Source of the DNA: an uncultured Coriobacteriaceae bacterium
GTDB lineage: Bacteria > Actinomycetota > Coriobacteriia > Coriobacteriales > Coriobacteriaceae
DNA: 64,000 nt
Direction of reading: 5' to 3'
Assembly: GCA_944322305.1 (NCBI GenBank)
Contig: CALUOP010000002.1
Span: 62,001-126,000 of the forward strand
Part shown: in pieces, positions 1 to 11,029 of the stretch
How the letters are laid out: every line of letters starts with the position of its first letter
How positions within the stretch are numbered: position 1 is the stretch's first letter
The notes under the pieces: model-generated
Told to the model about the DNA's origin: nothing
Database searches by the model: none
What the model saw: the letters and a program-made list of their open reading frames with translations, nothing else
Position numbers and translations under genes: made by a program

Positions 1-273
1 ACGGTTGAGGTGGAGGTCGAGAGCCTCTCGCAGGTGCGCGAGGCGCTTGCCGCTGGTGCGGACATCGTCATGCTCGACAACATGACGCACGCCGAGATGG
101 CCGAGGCCGTCCAGGTCATCGACGGGTGGGCCAAGACGGAGTGCTCGGGCAACGTGACGGCCGAGAACGTGCGCGCCCTGGCCGACTTGGGCGTGGACTA
201 CATTTCCTCCGGCGCGCTGACCCATTCGGCTGGTATCCTCGATCTCAGCATGAAGTACCTGCGCCTGCTGTAG
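1..273 (+). CDS. nadC: Nicotinate-nucleotide pyrophosphorylase, C-terminal part
   Basis: The gene enters from the left edge, so only the last 90 residues are present. The enzyme (quinolinate phosphoribosyltransferase) converts quinolinate and PRPP to nicotinate mononucleotide, CO2 and pyrophosphate in de novo NAD synthesis. The visible part has the family's C-terminal barrel strands: an 'EVEVES' strand, 'ADIVMLDNM' and the phosphate-binding end 'VDYISSGALTHS'. The ORF ends at TAG (271-273). A niaR-type regulator follows 96 bases downstream on the same strand, which fits an NAD-biosynthesis operon regulated by niacin. Confidence 0.93.
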   Translation, partial: TVEVEVESLSQVREALAAGADIVMLDNMTHAEMAEAVQVIDGWAKTECSGNVTAENVRALADLGVDYISSGALTHSAGILDLSMKYLRLL

Positions 274-369
274 GCGGGTGCGGATGCGTTTGGCACGGGG
301 TCGCGCGCATGTAGCGCGGCTCCGGGGCCGGCGGCTTACCGGGCGGGCGAGAAGGGCAGGGAGGCGGTT

Positions 370-927
370 ATGAGCGGAGAAGAGCGCAGGCGCGCGCTGA
401 CGGCCGAGCTTGCGGCGGCCGCGGCGCCGGTTGCGGGCGCTGAGCTGGCGCGGCGCCTGGGCGTGAGCCGCCAGGTCATCGTGCAGGACGTGGCGCTGCT
501 GCGCAGCCGCGGCACGCAGGTGCTCTCCACCAACCGCGGCTATGTGCTGGCCCCTGCGCCGGCCGCTGCCCCCGCGCGCCCGCAGCGCGTTTTCAAGACC
601 TGCCACACGGCTGAGCAGACGCGCGACGAGCTCACCTGCATCGTAGACTTGGGCGCGCGCGTGGAGGACGTGCAGGTGAACCACCGCGCCTACGGCCGGC
701 TCCGCGCGCCTCTGGGTATCGCGAGCCGCCGCGACGTGGACGCGTTTATCCACGACATCGAGACGGGCAAGTCCTCGCCGCTCATGACGGTGACCTCGGG
801 CTACCACTTCCACACGGTCTCGGCAGATGCAGAGGAGATCTTGGACGAGGTGGCCGCGGCCCTTGCCGCGCGCGGCTACCTGGCCAAGCTAATGCCCTAC
901 GAGCAAGCCGAGTTCGGCGCTGCGTAA
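370..927 (+). CDS. niaR: NiaR-type niacin-responsive transcriptional repressor (HTH + 3H domain)
   Basis: A 185-residue protein with an N-terminal winged helix (about residues 8-60, 'ELARRLGVSRQVIVQDV') and a C-terminal 3H domain. The three His-containing segments of the 3H domain are visible: 'CHTAEQT', 'VNHRAYG' and 'GYHFHTV'. In Firmicutes and related bacteria NiaR binds nicotinic acid and represses NAD synthesis and niacin salvage genes. Lying directly after nadC supports that role here. The ATG at 370 is preceded by a GGGAGG ribosome-binding site. An Ala/Pro-rich linker (about residues 58-75) joins the two domains. The operator is not visible because the operon start is outside the window. 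Confidence 0.88.
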   Translation: MSGEERRRALTAELAAAAAPVAGAELARRLGVSRQVIVQDVALLRSRGTQVLSTNRGYVLAPAPAAAPARPQRVFKTCHTAEQTRDELTCIVDLGARVEDVQVNHRAYGRLRAPLGIASRRDVDAFIHDIETGKSSPLMTVTSGYHFHTVSADAEEILDEVAAALAARGYLAKLMPYEQAEFGAA

Positions 928-971
928 CGACGCACCGCAGGGGCCTGCCATTGGGGACGGGTGGACCGGCG

Positions 972-2580
<1,609 letters not shown>

Positions 2581-2616
2581 CACGGTACGTGTGCGCATAG
2601 CGCTTGGTAACGTTAG

Positions 2617-2799
2617 TTACTCGGCGATCTCGGTGATGGCACCGGCCGGGCACTGCTCCATGCAGACGCCGCAGGCGATGCAGGAATCCTCGTCGGAAAC
2701 CGTGGCAACGTCGCCCAGCTCGATAACGCCCTGGGGGCAAGCGTCGACGCAAACACCGCAGGCGATGCACTCGTCTGCAACGATAACGGGATGAGCCAT
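2617..2799 (-). CDS. Small 2[4Fe-4S] ferredoxin
   Basis: A 60-residue clostridial-type ferredoxin with two complete cluster motifs, 'CIACGVCVDACP' and 'CIACGVCMEQCP'. It should act as a soluble low-potential electron carrier in the cytoplasm, for example for oxidoreductases such as the AOR at 30 kb; that link is an inference. A longer upstream in-frame extension exists, but the ATG at 2799 has a strong AGGAGG site and starts exactly where ferredoxin homology begins. It is a single-gene unit with its own promoter-like site and terminator, divergent from dnaK. Confidence 0.93.
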   Translation of the reverse strand: MAHPVIVADECIACGVCVDACPQGVIELGDVATVSDEDSCIACGVCMEQCPAGAITEIAE

Positions 2800-2849
2800 A
2801 ATATCCTCCTCTGTGCTGCCCGAGGCCCCTGCCCCGGATACTGGGCTTA

Positions 2850-2877
2850 AACATACCACGTCACCCGGGCATTGCAA
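2850..2877 (-). promoter_or_regulatory. Probable promoter of the ferredoxin gene
   Basis: On the minus strand, -35 TTGCAA (2872-2877) and -10 TATGTT (2850-2855) are separated by 16 bp, about 50 bases upstream of the ferredoxin start. The rest of the 400-bp gap to dnaK (2800-3205) is AT-richer than its surroundings and holds no ORF I would call. Confidence 0.55.
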
Positions 2878-3080
2878 TGCTTTGGGCTGGGGAATTTCTA
2901 CCATTCGCCGAGTAAGCGTTGTATAACTTTCTAAAAAGTGCTTATACATGCCGTTTGACCTGCGCAGATATTGGTACCGACGGCGTTCGCATTCCGTGAA
3001 ACCCACCGGAAATGAATGTGCTGTCGCCTGTGCCACATTGGTGGGGAGGCCACCGAGAAGGGTTATCGCGCTGGCAACAA

Positions 3081-3138
3081 AAAATCTTATATGAATTCAC
3101 TTAGATTTTGTATAACTTACCCTGTCAAGGGATATAGT
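3081..3138 (+). promoter_or_regulatory. Candidate dnaK promoter/operator region with a dyad
   Basis: A 7-bp perfect inverted repeat AAAATCT ... AGATTTT (3081-3087 and 3103-3109) flanks GAATTC. It is followed by a -10-like TATAGT (3133-3138) with a weak -35 (TTGTAT, 3108-3113, 19-bp spacing). The dyad does not match the HspR HAIR consensus (CTTGAGT-N7-ACTCAAG), although hspR is in this operon. Confidence 0.35.
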
Positions 3139-3205
3139 ATTGAGCGTACGAAAACGAAACGCCGCTGAGGCGTGGCTGTCAATGGGAAGGAAAAGAGGTC
3201 CCACC

Positions 3206-5107
<1,902 letters not shown>

Positions 5108-5138
5108 GCAACACCCAAGGGCTTAAAGAAGGTCCGCG

Positions 5139-5987
5139 ATGATGAAGACAACGACCGGGGCGGGTGCAACGCCCGCCCCCGACAAGAGCCAGGAGCAGGA
5201 TGTGAGAATCCCCGTCGAGGTCGATGAGGCCACCGAGGCCACCGGGCCGACCGAAACCCCCGATGAGGCCACGTCCCCCGAGGCGGATGGGGCCGAGGCT
5301 GCCGAGCCGCGCGAGATGACCGAGGACGAGATGATCGAGGCTGCCATCCGTGCCGGCGAGGAAGCCGCCGACAACGACTTCAAAGTGCAGCTCGAGATCG
5401 CCCGCAAGGATCTGGACGCGGCGCGCGCCCAGCTTTCTGAGGCGCGCGACGCCCAGGAGGTGGCCGAGAAGCGCGCCCAGGAGGCGGCAGACCGCACCGC
5501 GCGCCTGCAGGCCGACTGGGAGAACTACCGCCGCCGCACCGCGGCCGAGCGCGTAGCCGAGCGCGAGCGCGCGTGCGAGAAGCTCGTGGAGAACCTTCTG
5601 CCGGTGCTCGACGACATGGAGCGCGCCATCGCGCACGCCGGCACCGTCGAGAACATGGGCGACGACTTCAAGAGCTTCGTGGACGGCGTGGACGCCGTGC
5701 ACAGCAAGCTGCTCGGCGCCATCCAGAAGGAGGGCGTGGAGGTTATCGACCCGGCCGGGCAGGCGTTCAACCCGCTCGAGCACCAGGCGGTGGGCCGCGT
5801 GGAGGATCCCGCCCAGTACGACGAGACAGTGAACGACGTGTACCAGAAGGGCTACCGCATGGGCGACCATGTGATCCGCACCGCCATGGTCACGGTGACC
5901 TACGGCGGCGAGCGCAGGCCCGCACCTGCCGACCAGGCGGCTGAGGCGCCTGCCCAAGACGGGGAGGAGCCTCGCGAGGCCGAGTAG
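5139..5987 (+). CDS. grpE: Nucleotide exchange factor GrpE
   Basis: A 282-residue GrpE, longer than the roughly 200-residue norm because of an acidic, Thr/Pro-rich N-terminal stretch of about 70 residues and a C-terminal acidic tail. It has a long dimerisation coiled coil (about residues 75-145, ending 'RLQADWENYRRR') followed by the beta domain ('EGVEVIDPAGQAFNPLEHQAV', 'VYQKGYRMGDHVIRTAMV'). It releases ADP from DnaK. It starts 31 bases after dnaK with two tandem ATGs (5139 and 5142) behind AAGG. A strong terminator-like hairpin follows immediately. Confidence 0.95.
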   Translation: MMKTTTGAGATPAPDKSQEQDVRIPVEVDEATEATGPTETPDEATSPEADGAEAAEPREMTEDEMIEAAIRAGEEAADNDFKVQLEIARKDLDAARAQLSEARDAQEVAEKRAQEAADRTARLQADWENYRRRTAAERVAERERACEKLVENLLPVLDDMERAIAHAGTVENMGDDFKSFVDGVDAVHSKLLGAIQKEGVEVIDPAGQAFNPLEHQAVGRVEDPAQYDETVNDVYQKGYRMGDHVIRTAMVTVTYGGERRPAPADQAAEAPAQDGEEPREAE

Positions 5988-6002
5988 CTCATAGGCAATG
6001 AC

Positions 6003-6035
6003 GGGCGCCCGGGCTTCTCACCCGGGCGCCCTTTT
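6003..6035 (+). terminator. Strong intrinsic terminator between grpE and dnaJ
   Basis: An 11-bp perfect GC stem (6003-6013 with 6021-6031) has a 7-nt loop, followed by TTTT. It lies 15 bases after grpE, inside what is normally a single chaperone operon, so it probably lowers dnaJ-hspR transcript relative to dnaK-grpE. Confidence 0.8.
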
Positions 6036-6114
6036 CAAGAAGCGCGCAGGCAGACAGGCGCTGCGAGACGCCTGCGCGCCAACAGCAACCAACCAAGAGG
6101 GGAGGCGGATCCGT

Positions 6115-7074
6115 ATGCCGCAGGCAACTAAGACCTTTTACGACGTGCTGGGCGTTTCGCGCGATGCTTCCGACAAGGAGATCAAGACCGCGTTTCACAA
6201 GCTGGCGCAGAAGTACCACCCCGACGCGGGCGGTGACGAGCAGAAGTTCAAGGAGATAAGCGAGGCGTACGAGACGCTTTCCAATCCCGACAAGCGCAAA
6301 GAGTACGACCAGATGCTCATGTTCGGCATGGGCGGCAACGGGCCTGGCGGCGGCGCCTACACCTACACCGGCGGCGGCCAGGGCTGGGGCGACATCTTCG
6401 ACAGCATCTTCCGCGGCGAGGGGGCGTTTGGCACCGACTGGGCCCAGGGCTTCGGCGGTCAGGGCTTCGGCGGCATGGGCGGCGCAGGGCGCACGCGCAG
6501 CCGCAAGGGCAGCGACCTCAGCCTGAGCATCGACGTGTCGGCCGAGGACGCGTTCCGCGGCGTCACGCGCAAGGTCACCTACCGCGTGCCGTCCACCGGC
6601 GAGCAGCAGACCATCACCGTGAACGTGCCGGCCGGCGCGGTCAACGGCGGCAAGCTGCGCTACAAGCGCCGCGGCGAGTACGGCGCGAACGGCGGCGAGC
6701 GCGGCGACTTGGTCATCACCACGCGCGTGGCCGAGCACCCGCTGTTCAAACGCAAGGGCGCCGACGTGACCATGGAGCTGCCCGTCTCGGTGTACGAGGC
6801 GGCGCTGGGCACGCAGATCGAGGTGCCCACGCCCGGCGGCACGGCCGTGCGCCTGAAGATCCCGGCGGGCACGCAGAGCGGCAAGACCTTCCGCTTCAAG
6901 GATCTGGGCGCGCCGGATGTGAAGCACCGCGGCCGCACGGGCGCTTTGCTCGTGACCGTGAAGGTGGAGGTGCCCACGGCGCTTACCGACGAGGAGCGCA
7001 CCAAGCTGCGCGAGCTCGAGGAGGCGGACACGCGCGACTACCGCGCGCGGGTGAACCGCTTCCGCGCGAAGTAA
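6115..7074 (+). CDS. DnaJ-family co-chaperone without zinc finger (CbpA/DnaJ class B type)
   Basis: A 319-residue J-protein. The J domain is N-terminal ('TFYDVLGVSRDAS', catalytic 'HPD' in 'KYHPDAGGDE'). A Gly/Phe-rich stretch follows (about residues 68-125), then the two C-terminal beta-sandwich substrate domains ('DVSAEDAFRG', 'KIPAGTQSGKTFRFK'). No CxxCxGxG zinc-finger repeats are present, so it is class B rather than classical DnaJ. It stimulates the DnaK ATPase and delivers substrates. The ATG at 6115 follows a strong GAGGGGAGG site; a possible upstream extension would cross the terminator hairpin and is rejected. Confidence 0.93.
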   Translation: MPQATKTFYDVLGVSRDASDKEIKTAFHKLAQKYHPDAGGDEQKFKEISEAYETLSNPDKRKEYDQMLMFGMGGNGPGGGAYTYTGGGQGWGDIFDSIFRGEGAFGTDWAQGFGGQGFGGMGGAGRTRSRKGSDLSLSIDVSAEDAFRGVTRKVTYRVPSTGEQQTITVNVPAGAVNGGKLRYKRRGEYGANGGERGDLVITTRVAEHPLFKRKGADVTMELPVSVYEAALGTQIEVPTPGGTAVRLKIPAGTQSGKTFRFKDLGAPDVKHRGRTGALLVTVKVEVPTALTDEERTKLRELEEADTRDYRARVNRFRAK

Positions 7075-7082
7075 GGATTGGA

Positions 7083-7118
7083 GCGGCCGGCCAGGCGGCG
7101 TTTCGCTTGGCCGGCCGC
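7083..7118 (+). other. Perfect hairpin in the dnaJ-hspR gap
   Basis: An 11-bp perfect inverted repeat of C/G (7083-7093 with 7108-7118) lies 8 bases after dnaJ. It lacks a T-run, so it may be an mRNA-processing or stability element rather than a terminator. The remainder of the 190-base gap to hspR shows nothing else. Confidence 0.55.
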
Positions 7119-7263
7119 GACACGCAGGGCGCCGGAAGGCGCTGGGGACACGGCGCGCAGGCGTGCGCCGTAAGCATTGTTCTTCTTTTCCCAGGTACGC
7201 GGTGCTGCAAGGCGGCGGCGCGCGGTTGGCAAAAGCAGAACGGGAGAAGAGAGGGGCGAGGAC

Positions 7264-7668
7264 ATGAGCCAGCAGGGGAGAGACAAGCCGCTGTACATGA
7301 TCAGCGTGGCGGCTGAGCTTACGGGCATGCACCCGCAGACGCTGCGCGTGTACGAGTCGAAGGGGCTGGTGAACCCGCAGCGCTCGGGCGGCAACACGCG
7401 CCTGTACTCGCAAAACGACATCGACCGCCTGGAGCTTATCGGCCAGCTCACCGACGAGGGCATCAACCTGGCCGGCGTGGTGCGCATCCTCGACATGCGC
7501 GAGCGCGCCGAGAAGCGCGAGGCCGAGCTGCAGAAGCTGCGCGAGGAGAACCGCCGTCTGGAGGACGAGGTGCACGAGCTGCGCATGCAGAAGCGCATCA
7601 CCGCGCTGGCGCCCTACGACGGCTCCAACGCCGAGAGCGTGCTGAAGGGCCTGCTCGGCGGGAAGTAA
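7264..7668 (+). CDS. hspR: Heat-shock repressor HspR (MerR family)
   Basis: A 134-residue MerR-type protein. The winged helix is at residues 10-75 ('MISVAAELTGMHPQTLRVYE', then 'PQRSGGNTRLYSQNDIDRL'). A coiled coil follows ('AEKREAELQKLREENRRLED', about 80-110). HspR in actinobacteria binds HAIR elements and represses its own dnaK operon with DnaK as co-repressor. Position as the last gene of the chaperone operon fits. The ATG at 7264 has a GAGGGGCGAGG site, and homology starts there. No convincing HAIR site was found upstream of dnaK, so the operator may be divergent. Confidence 0.93.
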   Translation: MSQQGRDKPLYMISVAAELTGMHPQTLRVYESKGLVNPQRSGGNTRLYSQNDIDRLELIGQLTDEGINLAGVVRILDMRERAEKREAELQKLREENRRLEDEVHELRMQKRITALAPYDGSNAESVLKGLLGGK

Positions 7669-7687
7669 GGCGCTTTTCGTCCATGGG

Positions 7688-7747
7688 GGACGAGTACGTT
7701 TGGCAGGTGCGCGGCGGGTGCACGCCAAACGTACCCGTCCTTTTTTT
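7688..7747 (+). terminator. Terminator at the end of the chaperone operon
   Basis: A long hairpin (left arm 7688-7704, right arm 7724-7740) has an 11-bp perfect inner stem extended by GGACG/CGTCC past one mismatch, followed by T7 (7741-7747). It sits between the convergent hspR and panE. Confidence 0.9.
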
Positions 7748-7760
7748 CGTTAGCGTGCGT

Positions 7761-8681
7761 TTACGCGCGGAAGGAGGCCTCGAGCGCGCGGATCTGCTCG
7801 TAGAGCCAGCGGTTCTGCGGCACGAGGATGCCGTGCTTCTCGGCCAGGCGAATCACCGTGCCGGCGAACTCCGCCACCTCGGTGGGGCGGCGGTTGATGC
7901 GGTCCTGCGCCATGGAGGGCATACCGTCAGGGTCGAGCGAGGCGATGAGCGCGGCCATCTGCGCCAGGTCCTCCTCGGTCAGGTCCACGCCCTCGGCGCG
8001 GCCCACGGCGAGAACCTCGCGCATCGCGGCGATGAACGAGCGGTTTTGCTCGCTGTCCGGCTCGCTTGCGCTGCCGTACGTGCCGCCGTAGACCATGCAG
8101 ATCTGGTTGATGCCGGCGTTGAGCATGAGCTTGGCCCACATGCGGTGGCGGATGTCGGGCTCAATGGCGTGGGCGATGCCCGCGCGGGCGAGGAAGCTGG
8201 CGATGTCCTCCACCACGCCGGGGGCGGTGCCCGGCGCCGCTCCGAGGCGGATCTCGCCGGGGTGGGTGTAGGTGAGCGCGCCGTTCAGGAACACGGCGTC
8301 CATGCCCTGTGTGATGGCGAGCACCGTGCGCTCCCAGCCGAAGCGCTCGGCGATGCGCTCCTCGCTGGTGATGCCGTTCAAGAGCGACATGATGCGGGTG
8401 CGCGGCCCCACCAGCGGCACCATGGTGCCGAGCGCCTGCGCGAGCCCGGTGGCCTTGACAGCGAGAATGACCAAGTCGGCCGGGGTGGCCTGGCTGGCGG
8501 GGACGGTGGGGATGGTGCACGGCGCGCCGTTTACCGTGGGCGTTTCGCCGGCGTGGCGGGCAAAGCGCGCGTCGTCCATCACGAAGCGCACGGCGTCTTG
8601 CCCCAGGTGCTGGGCTATGACGGTGCCGTGCAACAGGCCGATAGCCCCTTTGCCGATGATCGCAACGTTCTCTATGGGCAT
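7761..8681 (-). CDS. Ketopantoate reductase family protein (PanE/ApbA)
   Basis: A 306-residue NADPH-dependent 2-dehydropantoate 2-reductase fold. The N-terminal Rossmann motif is 'VAIIGKGAIGLLHG'. Then come the middle 'VKATGLAQAL' Lys-containing segment and a C-terminal helical domain ('MWAKLMLNAGINQICMVYGG') where the family has Lys/Asn catalytic residues. The likely reaction is ketopantoate to pantoate in pantothenate/CoA synthesis, though paralogues act on other keto acids. The start is the second in-frame ATG (8681), which has an ideal AGGAGG site 5 bases upstream. No other pantothenate gene is nearby. Confidence 0.85.
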   Translation of the reverse strand: MPIENVAIIGKGAIGLLHGTVIAQHLGQDAVRFVMDDARFARHAGETPTVNGAPCTIPTVPASQATPADLVILAVKATGLAQALGTMVPLVGPRTRIMSLLNGITSEERIAERFGWERTVLAITQGMDAVFLNGALTYTHPGEIRLGAAPGTAPGVVEDIASFLARAGIAHAIEPDIRHRMWAKLMLNAGINQICMVYGGTYGSASEPDSEQNRSFIAAMREVLAVGRAEGVDLTEEDLAQMAALIASLDPDGMPSMAQDRINRRPTEVAEFAGTVIRLAEKHGILVPQNRWLYEQIRALEASFRA

Positions 8682-8836
8682 GATTCCTCCTCGCATATGC
8701 TTGAGGAGATTGTCGCACAGAGCGGCGGGGCGTTGCTTGCTTTCGCAAGCTTGCCGCGTTGCGCGGTGGGCTCCGGGGTAAAATGGTGGGGCGATTATGT
8801 TACTCGTTAGGCAAGCTTTTACGGTAAGGGGTGCCG

Positions 8837-9853
8837 ATGGCCACAGTTGAGCTCACGGAGATCGGCGGCGAGACGTCGTCGCGCTACGCGGTGGCGCGGA
8901 CGCACTCGCTCGAGACGATGGGGACGGTGGACGGGCCGGGTATTCGGCTCGTGGTGTTTCTGCAGGGCTGCCCCATGCGCTGCGCTTACTGCCACAACCC
9001 CGACACCTGGGAGGTCAACGCCGGCGAGCGGCTTACCGTTGAGCAGGTGGCCGAGCGCTTCGAGGCCAACCGCGCCTTCTACAAAAACGGCGGCATCACG
9101 GTAACGGGCGGCGAGCCGCTGCTGCAGCCGGAGTTCACAGGGCAGCTCTTCGCGGTCATGCACGGCAAGGATCCGGTGGCAGGTGGCGCTGCGGCGTCGG
9201 ACGCTGGCGCCGCGGCCGCGGATGCCGCTGCGGCTACGGATGCCGCCGCACCGGCTGCGCCCGCGTTCGCACCGGGCGAGGGGCGCGCGGCCGCCGCTTG
9301 CGCTCCCGCGGCATCGGGGCTGGCCGGCACCGACGGCTGCGCGCCGGCACCCCGGGCCTCCGCTTCCGCTCCTGTGCGTCCGCTCGTCTCGGCTCCCGTG
9401 CATACCTGCCTTGACACCTGCGGCTATGCGTACGACCCGGCGCATCCGGAGCGCTTCGAGCTGCTGCTGTCCGAAGCCGACCTGGTGCTTCTCGACATCA
9501 AGCACGCCGACCCCGAGGGACACCGCCGCCTCACGGGCCGCAGCCCCGAGCGCATCCTGGCCTTCGGCAACGAGCTGGCGCGCCGCGGCACGCCGGTGGT
9601 TATTCGCCACGTGGTGGTGCCCGGCATCACCGACACGGTCGAGGAGTGCGAGCGCCTGGGCGAGCTTATCGCTCCGTGGCGCAACGTGGTGGGGCTCGAG
9701 ATGCTGCCGTACCACACCATGGGCGTGGTGAAATACGAGAAGCTGGGCATTCCGTACCCGCTTGAGGGCGTGCCGCAGATGGACAAGGCCCGTATGCCCG
9801 AGCTCCGCGCCGCCGTTCTCCGCGCGATGAAGCGAGCCCGCACGCGAAGCTAG
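8837..9853 (+). CDS. pflA: Pyruvate formate-lyase-activating enzyme (radical SAM)
   Basis: A 338-residue glycyl-radical-enzyme activase. 'GTVDGPGIRLVVFLQGCP' precedes the [4Fe-4S] motif in 'CPMRCAYCHNPDTW'. The SAM-binding 'GGITVTGGEPLLQ' segment, 'HTCLDTCGY', 'ADLVLLDIKHADP' and C-terminal 'LPYHTMGVVKYEKL' are all conserved with PflA. It generates the glycyl radical on pyruvate formate-lyase under anaerobic conditions. The ATG at 8837 was preferred over GTG 8831 because AAGGGG lies 5 bases before it. An Ala/Pro-rich insert of about 75 residues (about 9173-9400) interrupts the barrel just before 'HTCLDTCGY'. No pflB is adjacent. Confidence 0.9.
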   Translation: MATVELTEIGGETSSRYAVARTHSLETMGTVDGPGIRLVVFLQGCPMRCAYCHNPDTWEVNAGERLTVEQVAERFEANRAFYKNGGITVTGGEPLLQPEFTGQLFAVMHGKDPVAGGAAASDAGAAAADAAAATDAAAPAAPAFAPGEGRAAAACAPAASGLAGTDGCAPAPRASASAPVRPLVSAPVHTCLDTCGYAYDPAHPERFELLLSEADLVLLDIKHADPEGHRRLTGRSPERILAFGNELARRGTPVVIRHVVVPGITDTVEECERLGELIAPWRNVVGLEMLPYHTMGVVKYEKLGIPYPLEGVPQMDKARMPELRAAVLRAMKRARTRS

Positions 9854-9897
9854 CGCATTCGGAGCGCTCACCGCACCTGCCGCGCCCGCTCCGTAAC

Positions 9898-9969
9898 AAG
9901 ATCCAAGCAGACATTGCACACTTCGCGCCTGTTTTTGGCTCCGAAACGTGCAATATCTGCTTGGATCTT
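9898..9969. repeat. Long inverted repeat between convergent pflA and engB
   Basis: 22-nt arms (9898-9919 and 9948-9969) are complementary except at one position and separated by 28 nt. No T-run follows on either strand. It may act as a bidirectional terminator or processed hairpin; function unknown. Confidence 0.8.
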
Positions 9970-10047
9970 CAGTGCTACCTGCAGTTGCCCGCGGTTCTGT
10001 GCGATAAGCGCGGCGTTGCGCTTGCAGCGCGGCGTCCAGCGCGGCGG

Positions 10048-10641
10048 CTACTCTTCGAGCGTGGCCTCGGCGATGCGACTCTTGAGCTCGTCGATGCCGG
10101 TGCCGTCCTCGCTCGAGGTGATGACGAACTGGCTGGCCTTGAGCCCCAGCTGCTTGGCGATGGCGCTGCGCTGCTGCAGGCGCTTGCCGCGGCTGAGCTT
10201 GTCGGCCTTGGTCAGCGCAATGATGAACGGCAGGCCCTCCTCTTTGAGGAACTCAACCATCTGCACGTCGAGCTTCTGCGCCTCGTGGCGGATGTCCACG
10301 AGCGCCACGACCAGGTTGAAGCTGCGCTCTTGGTCGAAGTACCCGCCGATGAGCTCGTCCCAGCGGGCGCGCTCGGCATGGCTCACGCGCGCGTAGCCGT
10401 AGCCGGGCAGGTCGACCAGGTGCAGGCCGTCCACGTCGTAGAAGTTGATGGTGGCCGTTTTGCCCGGTTTGCTTGACACCTTGGCTAGGCTCTTGCGCCC
10501 GAACAGCTTGTTGAGCAGCGACGACTTGCCCACGTTGGAGCGGCCGGCAAACACCACTTCGGGGCGCGTGGACTCGGGCAGCTGCTTGGCGGTGCCGTAG
10601 GCGGCCTCGAAGCGGGCCGCGCGGAAGTTGATGGCGGGCAT
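10048..10641 (-). CDS. engB: Ribosome-biogenesis GTP-binding protein EngB/YsxC
   Basis: A 197-residue TrmE-Era-EngA-EngB-type GTPase. G1 is 'FAGRSNVGKSS', the G2 Thr lies in 'PGKTATINF', G3 is 'LVDLPGYGYA', G4 is 'ALTKADKLS' and G5 is 'ITSSEDGTGI'. It helps assemble the 50S subunit. The start is ATG 10641, with GGAGACCC upstream on its strand, exactly at the family N-terminus. A much longer in-frame upstream extension consists of low-complexity Arg/Pro/Ala sequence and is rejected. A promoter-like -10 lies about 250 bases upstream, implying a long leader. Confidence 0.95.
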   Translation of the reverse strand: MPAINFRAARFEAAYGTAKQLPESTRPEVVFAGRSNVGKSSLLNKLFGRKSLAKVSSKPGKTATINFYDVDGLHLVDLPGYGYARVSHAERARWDELIGGYFDQERSFNLVVALVDIRHEAQKLDVQMVEFLKEEGLPFIIALTKADKLSRGKRLQQRSAIAKQLGLKASQFVITSSEDGTGIDELKSRIAEATLEE

Positions 10642-10891
10642 GGGTCTCCAATCGGGGTTGCCGCTGGTGGGCGAGAAGCGCGAACGGGCTGCCGCGGGCG
10701 CCGGGCGCTGCGGAGGCGCCGGGCGCTGCGGGACACCGGCTGCGGTGCGCCGGCAGACGCGGCGCGCAGGAGGGCCGGCACCCGGCGCTGCGGTGCGCGG
10801 GCAGCTGCGGGGTCCGGCCGCCGCAAGGTCGCCGACAAGCCGACACCCGGCGCTGCGCAGCCCAGGCGCCGGCGGGTTTTCTCGGCAGGTA
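10642..10891 (-). repeat. GC-rich leader of engB with short repeats
   Basis: This stretch between engB and its candidate promoter contains at least four copies of a GGCGCTGCG core (near 10706, 10723, 10782 and 10850), mostly preceded by CCGG or CCC. There is no credible gene. The copies are irregularly spaced and could be leader structure or simple replication slippage. Confidence 0.5.
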
Positions 10892-10897
10892 AGTATA
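10890..10897 (-). promoter_or_regulatory. Candidate extended -10 for engB
   Basis: On the minus strand, TATACT (10892-10897) is preceded by TGG, an extended -10 form. No good -35 is visible. Bases 10898-11029, up to the end of the next gene, hold nothing recognisable. Confidence 0.35.
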
Positions 10898-11029
10898 CCA
10901 GCGCAAACGCGCGCTCCGCACTGCATCACGAGAAGCGCACGCCGCTGGTGGTGCGTCGACACAGCGTGAGGGCCCAGGCGCTCGCCACACGGGCGCGCGG
11001 GGGCGCGGCATGCTTTGATCGGCGCTTCC

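Noticed and set aside
3122..3144. TCAAGG...TATTGA as an HspR HAIR site upstream of dnaK
   Set aside because: Arms are only 4 bp and in the opposite order to the HAIR consensus.
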